Assembly (NCBI RefSeq): GCF_000797445.1
Contig: NZ_JSWF01000044.1
Coordinates: forward strand, 1-64,000
Direction of reading: 5' to 3'
From: Lacinutrix jangbogonensis
GTDB taxonomy: Bacteria; Bacteroidota; Bacteroidia; Flavobacteriales; Flavobacteriaceae
DNA length: 64,000 nucleotides
Below, one piece after another: positions 60,823 to 64,000 of the stretch (the first letter of the stretch is position 1; the number at the start of each line of letters is the position of its first letter). The position numbers were made by a program, and so were the translations under genes. The notes beneath the pieces are model-generated. The model was given only the letters and a program-made list of their open reading frames with translations. It searched no databases and was not told the origin of the DNA.

Positions 60823-62223
60823 ATGAGTAAAAAAACATTATTCGATAAAGTTTGGGATGCACATGTGGTCGATAAAATAGAAAATGGTCCACAGATACTT
60901 TATATAGACAAACACTTAATACATGAGGTAACAAGTCCGCAAGCTTTTAATGAATTAGAAGATCGCGGAATTCCTGTTTATAGACCTAATCAAATTGTGG
61001 CGACTGCAGATCACAACACACCAACAGAAAATCAGCATTTACCAATTGCGGACTTACAGTCCAGAAATCAATTAGAACAACTCTCTACAAACTGTAAGAA
61101 AAACAATATTACACTATACGAATTAGGCCACAAATACAATGGTATTGTCCACGTTATGGCTCCAGAACTAGGCTTTACACAACCAGGAATGACAATGGTT
61201 TGTGGAGATAGTCACACCTCAACTCATGGCGCATTTGGCACTATAGCTTTTGGTATTGGAACAAGTCAAGTCGCACAGGTTTTTGCAAGCCAATGCCTAT
61301 TACTTACAAAACCTAAAAGCTTAAGAGTTACGGTTAATGGCAACTTAAAAAATGGCGTACTACCAAAAGACGTTATTCTTTACATTATTTCAAAATTAGG
61401 CACCAATTCTGGAACTGGTTATTTTTGTGAATATGCAGGAGATGTGTTCGAAAACATGTCTATGGAAGGCAGAATGACCGTTTGTAATATGAGTATTGAA
61501 ATGGGAGCTCGTGGTGGCATGATTGCTCCAGATCAAACTACTTTTGATTATGTTGAAGGAAGAGAATACGCTCCAAAAGGAGAAGCATTTAGCAAAAAAG
61601 TAGCCTATTGGAAAACGTTACCAACAGACGAAGGCGCAGCTTTTGATAAAGAATATACTTTCGAGGCTGAAGACATAGAACCGATGATTACCTACGGCAC
61701 AAATCCGGGTATGGGAATTAAAGTTTCGGAGAATATTCCAAATAATAAAGATGCTTCATTTGTAAAGTCTTTAGAATATATGAATTTTGAAGCTGGCGAA
61801 AGCCTAATCAACAAACAAATAAACTATGTGTTTATTGGTAGTTGCACCAATTCTAGAATTGAAGATTTTAGAATTGCCGCCAAATATATAGAAGGCAGAC
61901 AAAAAGCAGATAATGTAATTGCTTGGCTGGTTCCTGGAAGCAAACAAGTAGAAACTCAAATTATAGAAGAAGGCTTAAAGGACGTTTTTGATGCTGCTGG
62001 TTTTGAGTTGCGCCAGCCTGGTTGCTCAGCTTGTTTAGCAATGAACGACGATAAGATTCCGGAAGGCGAATATTGTGTGTCAACTTCGAATAGGAATTTT
62101 GAAGGCAGACAAGGTCAAGGCTCAAGAACCATTTTGGCAAGTCCGTTAGTAGCCGCTGCAACAGCAGTTGCTGGAAAAATAGTAGATGTAACAAAAAATA
62201 TTGAAACATTAGAATTCTCATAA
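60823..62223 (+). CDS. leuC: Isopropylmalate dehydratase large subunit LeuC
   Basis: LeuC with LeuD isomerises 2-isopropylmalate to 3-isopropylmalate. It is an aconitase-family [4Fe-4S] protein: [19 protein letters not shown], the first cluster Cys in [13 protein letters not shown], and the other two in [14 protein letters not shown]. The length of 466 residues is usual for bacterial LeuC. One base separates it from leuD. Confidence 0.97.
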   Translation: MSKKTLFDKVWDAHVVDKIENGPQILYIDKHLIHEVTSPQAFNELEDRGIPVYRPNQIVATADHNTPTENQHLPIADLQSRNQLEQLSTNCKKNNITLYELGHKYNGIVHVMAPELGFTQPGMTMVCGDSHTSTHGAFGTIAFGIGTSQVAQVFASQCLLLTKPKSLRVTVNGNLKNGVLPKDVILYIISKLGTNSGTGYFCEYAGDVFENMSMEGRMTVCNMSIEMGARGGMIAPDQTTFDYVEGREYAPKGEAFSKKVAYWKTLPTDEGAAFDKEYTFEAEDIEPMITYGTNPGMGIKVSENIPNNKDASFVKSLEYMNFEAGESLINKQINYVFIGSCTNSRIEDFRIAAKYIEGRQKADNVIAWLVPGSKQVETQIIEEGLKDVFDAAGFELRQPGCSACLAMNDDKIPEGEYCVSTSNRNFEGRQGQGSRTILASPLVAAATAVAGKIVDVTKNIETLEFS

Positions 62224-62224
62224 T

Positions 62225-62806
62225 ATGGAAAAATTTACAACATTAACATCAAGAGCAATTCCTTTAGATATTGCGAATGTAGATACAGACCAAATTATTC
62301 CTGCGCGTTTTTTAAAAGCAACTGATAAAAAAGGCTTTGGTAACAACGTGTTTAGAGATTGGCGTTATAACAAAGAAGGTTCTGAAAACACAGCCTTTGC
62401 TTTAAACAATAAAAATTATTATGGAAGCATATTAGTAGCTGGAGATAATTTTGGCTGTGGCTCTAGTCGTGAGCATGCTGCTTGGGCTTTAGTTGACTAT
62501 GGTTTTAGAGTAATCGTTTCTAGTTTTTTTGCAGATATTTTTAAAGGCAATGCATTAAATAATGGTTTATTGCCTGTTCAGGTAACCGCACCTTTTCTAA
62601 ATGAACTACTAAATACCATAAAAAATAATCCGGATACAAAAATTATCGTTAATTTAGAATTACAAACGATTTCTGCAGGTGATAAATCTGAATCTTTTGA
62701 CATTGATTCATACAAAAAAACATGTATGATTAATGGTTACGACGATATAGATTACTTGCTAAGTAAAAAAACAGAAATTGAAGCCTTTGAAAACGCACTT
62801 GGCTAG
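62225..62806 (+). CDS. leuD: Isopropylmalate dehydratase small subunit LeuD
   Basis: LeuD is the swivelling domain partner of Leu[21 protein letters not shown] at the start and [20 protein letters not shown] in the middle are the family signature. [22 protein letters not shown] closes the active-site face. The length is 193 residues. The following gap of 164 bp to leuB holds the second copy of the structured element and a REP-like repeat. Confidence 0.97.
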   Translation: MEKFTTLTSRAIPLDIANVDTDQIIPARFLKATDKKGFGNNVFRDWRYNKEGSENTAFALNNKNYYGSILVAGDNFGCGSSREHAAWALVDYGFRVIVSSFFADIFKGNALNNGLLPVQVTAPFLNELLNTIKNNPDTKIIVNLELQTISAGDKSESFDIDSYKKTCMINGYDDIDYLLSKKTEIEAFENALG

Positions 62807-62811
62807 TTAGC

Positions 62812-62885
62812 GCGTTAATGATAGAACGGTATGTTTGAGCTTCTCGAAGAGAGCGAGTAGAGAAAGCCTGACCTTTAGGTAACGC
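62812..62885 (+). ncRNA. Structured RNA-like element, copy B
   Basis: It starts GCGTTAATGATAGAACGG and ends GGTAACGC, so GCGTTA can pair with TAACGC. After the GATAG block comes a hairpin region (GAGCTTCTCGAAGAGAGC) and then AGCCTGAC followed by a small ACCT/AGGT hairpin. The conserved blocks and closing stem match copy A (5142-5236), while the hairpins differ in sequence and length. It lies inside the leu unit, between leuD and leuB, so it does not simply end transcription and might affect leuB expression. Confidence 0.55.
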
Positions 62886-62925
62886 CCAAAAAATAAAATA
62901 AATATAAAGAGATTTCCATAATTTA

Positions 62926-62945
62926 CACTGAGCGCAGTCGAAGTG
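62926..62945 (-). repeat. REP-like palindrome before leuB
   Basis: CACTGAGCGCAGTCGAAGTG has complementary ends (CACT/AGTG). Its reverse complement begins CACTTCGAC, the same as the second module in the mraY/murD gap, and resembles a dispersed palindrome familiar in Bacteroidota genomes. It is 25 bp upstream of the leuB start. Confidence 0.55.
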
Positions 62946-62970
62946 CGGAAACAAAAAAAATAAGTATAAG

Positions 62971-64000
62971 ATGAAATTAAATATTGCAGTTTTACCAGGT
63001 GATGGTATTGGTCCAGAGGTAACCAAACAAGCTATTAAGGTTTTAAAAGCGATTGCTTTAGAATTTGACCATACGTTTTTATTCAAGGAAGCTTTGGTTG
63101 GTGCAATTGCTATAGACACACATAATAACCCGTTACCAGACCAGACTTTAAAGTTGTGCAAAACGAGTGATGCCATCTTATTTGGTGCCATTGGCCACCC
63201 AAAATACGATAACGATCCTAGTGCAAAAGTAAGACCAGAACAGGGCTTACTAAAACTTAGAAAAGAACTAGGCTTATACGCAAATGTTAGACCTGTAAAG
63301 GCTTACGATACATTATTAGATAAGTCTCCTTTAAAAAGAGAAATTATTGAAGGCACAGATATTAGCATTTACAGAGAGCTTACTGGCGGTATTTATTTTG
63401 GCGAAAAGAAGCTTAGTGACGACGGAAATGTGGCTTCAGATTTATGCGAGTATTCTCGTGGAGAAATCGAACGCATTGCACATTTAGCATTTAAAGCTGC
63501 GCAAAGCAGAAGCAAGAAAGTGACATTAGTGGACAAAGCAAATGTTTTAGAAACTTCTCGCTTATGGCGAAAAGTAGTCACAGAATTAGGAACACAATAT
63601 CCAGATGTTACGCTTGACTTTTTATTTGTAGATAATGCAGCCATGCAAATGATCTTAAATCCAAAACAGTTTGATGTTATTTTAACCGAAAACTTATTTG
63701 GCGATATTATTAGCGACGAAGCTAGTGTTATTGGTGGATCTATTGGCTTATTAGCTTCGGCTTCGGTTGGAGACAAGTATGCAATGTTCGAGCCCATTCA
63801 TGGTTCTTATCCACAAGCTACAGGAAAAGGGATTGCCAATCCTGTTGCATCTATTTTAAGTGCTGCTATGCTATTGGAGCATTTTGAATTATTTGACGAA
63901 GCTGACTTAATTAAAGAAGCTGTAGACAAATCTTTAAAGCTTAATGTTATAACACCAGATTTGAATACAATTTACGATAACGTTTCTACTTCTAAAGTCG
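62971..64000 (+). CDS. leuB: 3-isopropylmalate dehydrogenase LeuB, 3' end outside window
   Basis: LeuB oxidises and decarboxylates 3-isopropylmalate with NAD. The frame opens with MKLNIAVLPGDGIGPEV and stays open for 343 codons to the window edge, only about 10-20 codons short of the usual end. The substrate Arg residues are in LRKELGLYANVRPVK and IYRELTGGIYFG, and the metal site in ENLFGDIISDEASVIGGSIG. FEPIHGSYPQATGKGIANPV is the NAD-binding signature. It is the fourth gene of the leucine unit. Confidence 0.95.
   Translation, partial: MKLNIAVLPGDGIGPEVTKQAIKVLKAIALEFDHTFLFKEALVGAIAIDTHNNPLPDQTLKLCKTSDAILFGAIGHPKYDNDPSAKVRPEQGLLKLRKELGLYANVRPVKAYDTLLDKSPLKREIIEGTDISIYRELTGGIYFGEKKLSDDGNVASDLCEYSRGEIERIAHLAFKAAQSRSKKVTLVDKANVLETSRLWRKVVTELGTQYPDVTLDFLFVDNAAMQMILNPKQFDVILTENLFGDIISDEASVIGGSIGLLASASVGDKYAMFEPIHGSYPQATGKGIANPVASILSAAMLLEHFELFDEADLIKEAVDKSLKLNVITPDLNTIYDNVSTSKV

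Noticed and set aside
62730-63191. Minus-strand 153-codon reading frame
   Set aside because: It runs through the end of leuD, the intergenic repeats and the start of leuB; it is a shadow with no coding character.

Overview
The window is a chromosomal segment of a low-GC member of the Bacteroidota, almost certainly family Flavobacteriaceae. The evidence is the 287-residue primary sigma factor without region 1.1, promoters of the TTTG-N19-TAnnTTTG type, LpxB/LpxD/LptC lipid A genes, a mevalonate-pathway HMG-CoA reductase paired with a GYDIA-type GHMP kinase, a POT peptide transporter next to a dipeptidyl peptidase IV, and a division/cell-wall cluster lacking murF and ddl. I cannot fix the genus from sequence alone.

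Layout. 1-2202 is a decayed accessory patch. It holds the frameshifted tail of an IS1182-family transposase, an IS3-family remnant with perfect 12-bp ends but a deleted core (875-1636), and a lipoprotein pseudogene truncated by that remnant. 2214-3961 is a divergent pair: an outer-membrane barrel gene, formerly an operon with the broken lipoprotein, and an HTH-like regulator, with operator-like repeats between them. 4060-8039 carries lpxD, a structured RNA-like element, rpoD, a BLUF blue-light sensor behind a large palindrome, rpe and a two-CBS protein. 8121-12250 has an MtfA-like peptidase, tRNA-Arg, an O-antigen-ligase/TPR protein and a YqeY protein.

12402-28336 (all minus strand) is the dcw cluster in the order mraZ, rsmH, ftsL, ftsI, murE, mraY, murD, ftsW, murG, murC, ftsQ, ftsA, ftsZ. 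It is preceded by three 10-bp-spaced MraZ boxes overlapping a promoter. Three of its internal gaps carry REP-like palindromes.

28630-48192 is mixed housekeeping: an alpha/beta hydrolase, engB, an RluA-type pseudouridine synthase, a solitary OppC-type permease with a tail-specific protease, surE, lpxB, an NlpC/P60 lipoprotein, a ComEC protein, a thioredoxin, the POT transporter/DPP IV pair, HMG-CoA reductase and GHMP kinase. 48317-56565 is a minus-strand envelope cluster: PpiD-like foldase, CNNM/CBS membrane protein, a 64-residue membrane protein behind a 91-bp tandem repeat, lptC, a TPR protein, an outer-membrane protein and coaX. tRNA-Phe follows, then a gene-poor 500 bp, a small barrel protein and an unknown 515-residue protein. 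The window ends in leuA-leuC-leuD-leuB, with leuB running off the right edge.

Most of the window is ordinary conserved flavobacterial chromosome. I see no defence island, prophage, CRISPR array or biosynthetic cluster. The least explained signals are the paired structured element (5142-5236 and 62812-62885), the 91-bp tandem repeat that copies a start codon, and the large palindrome over the BLUF promoter.
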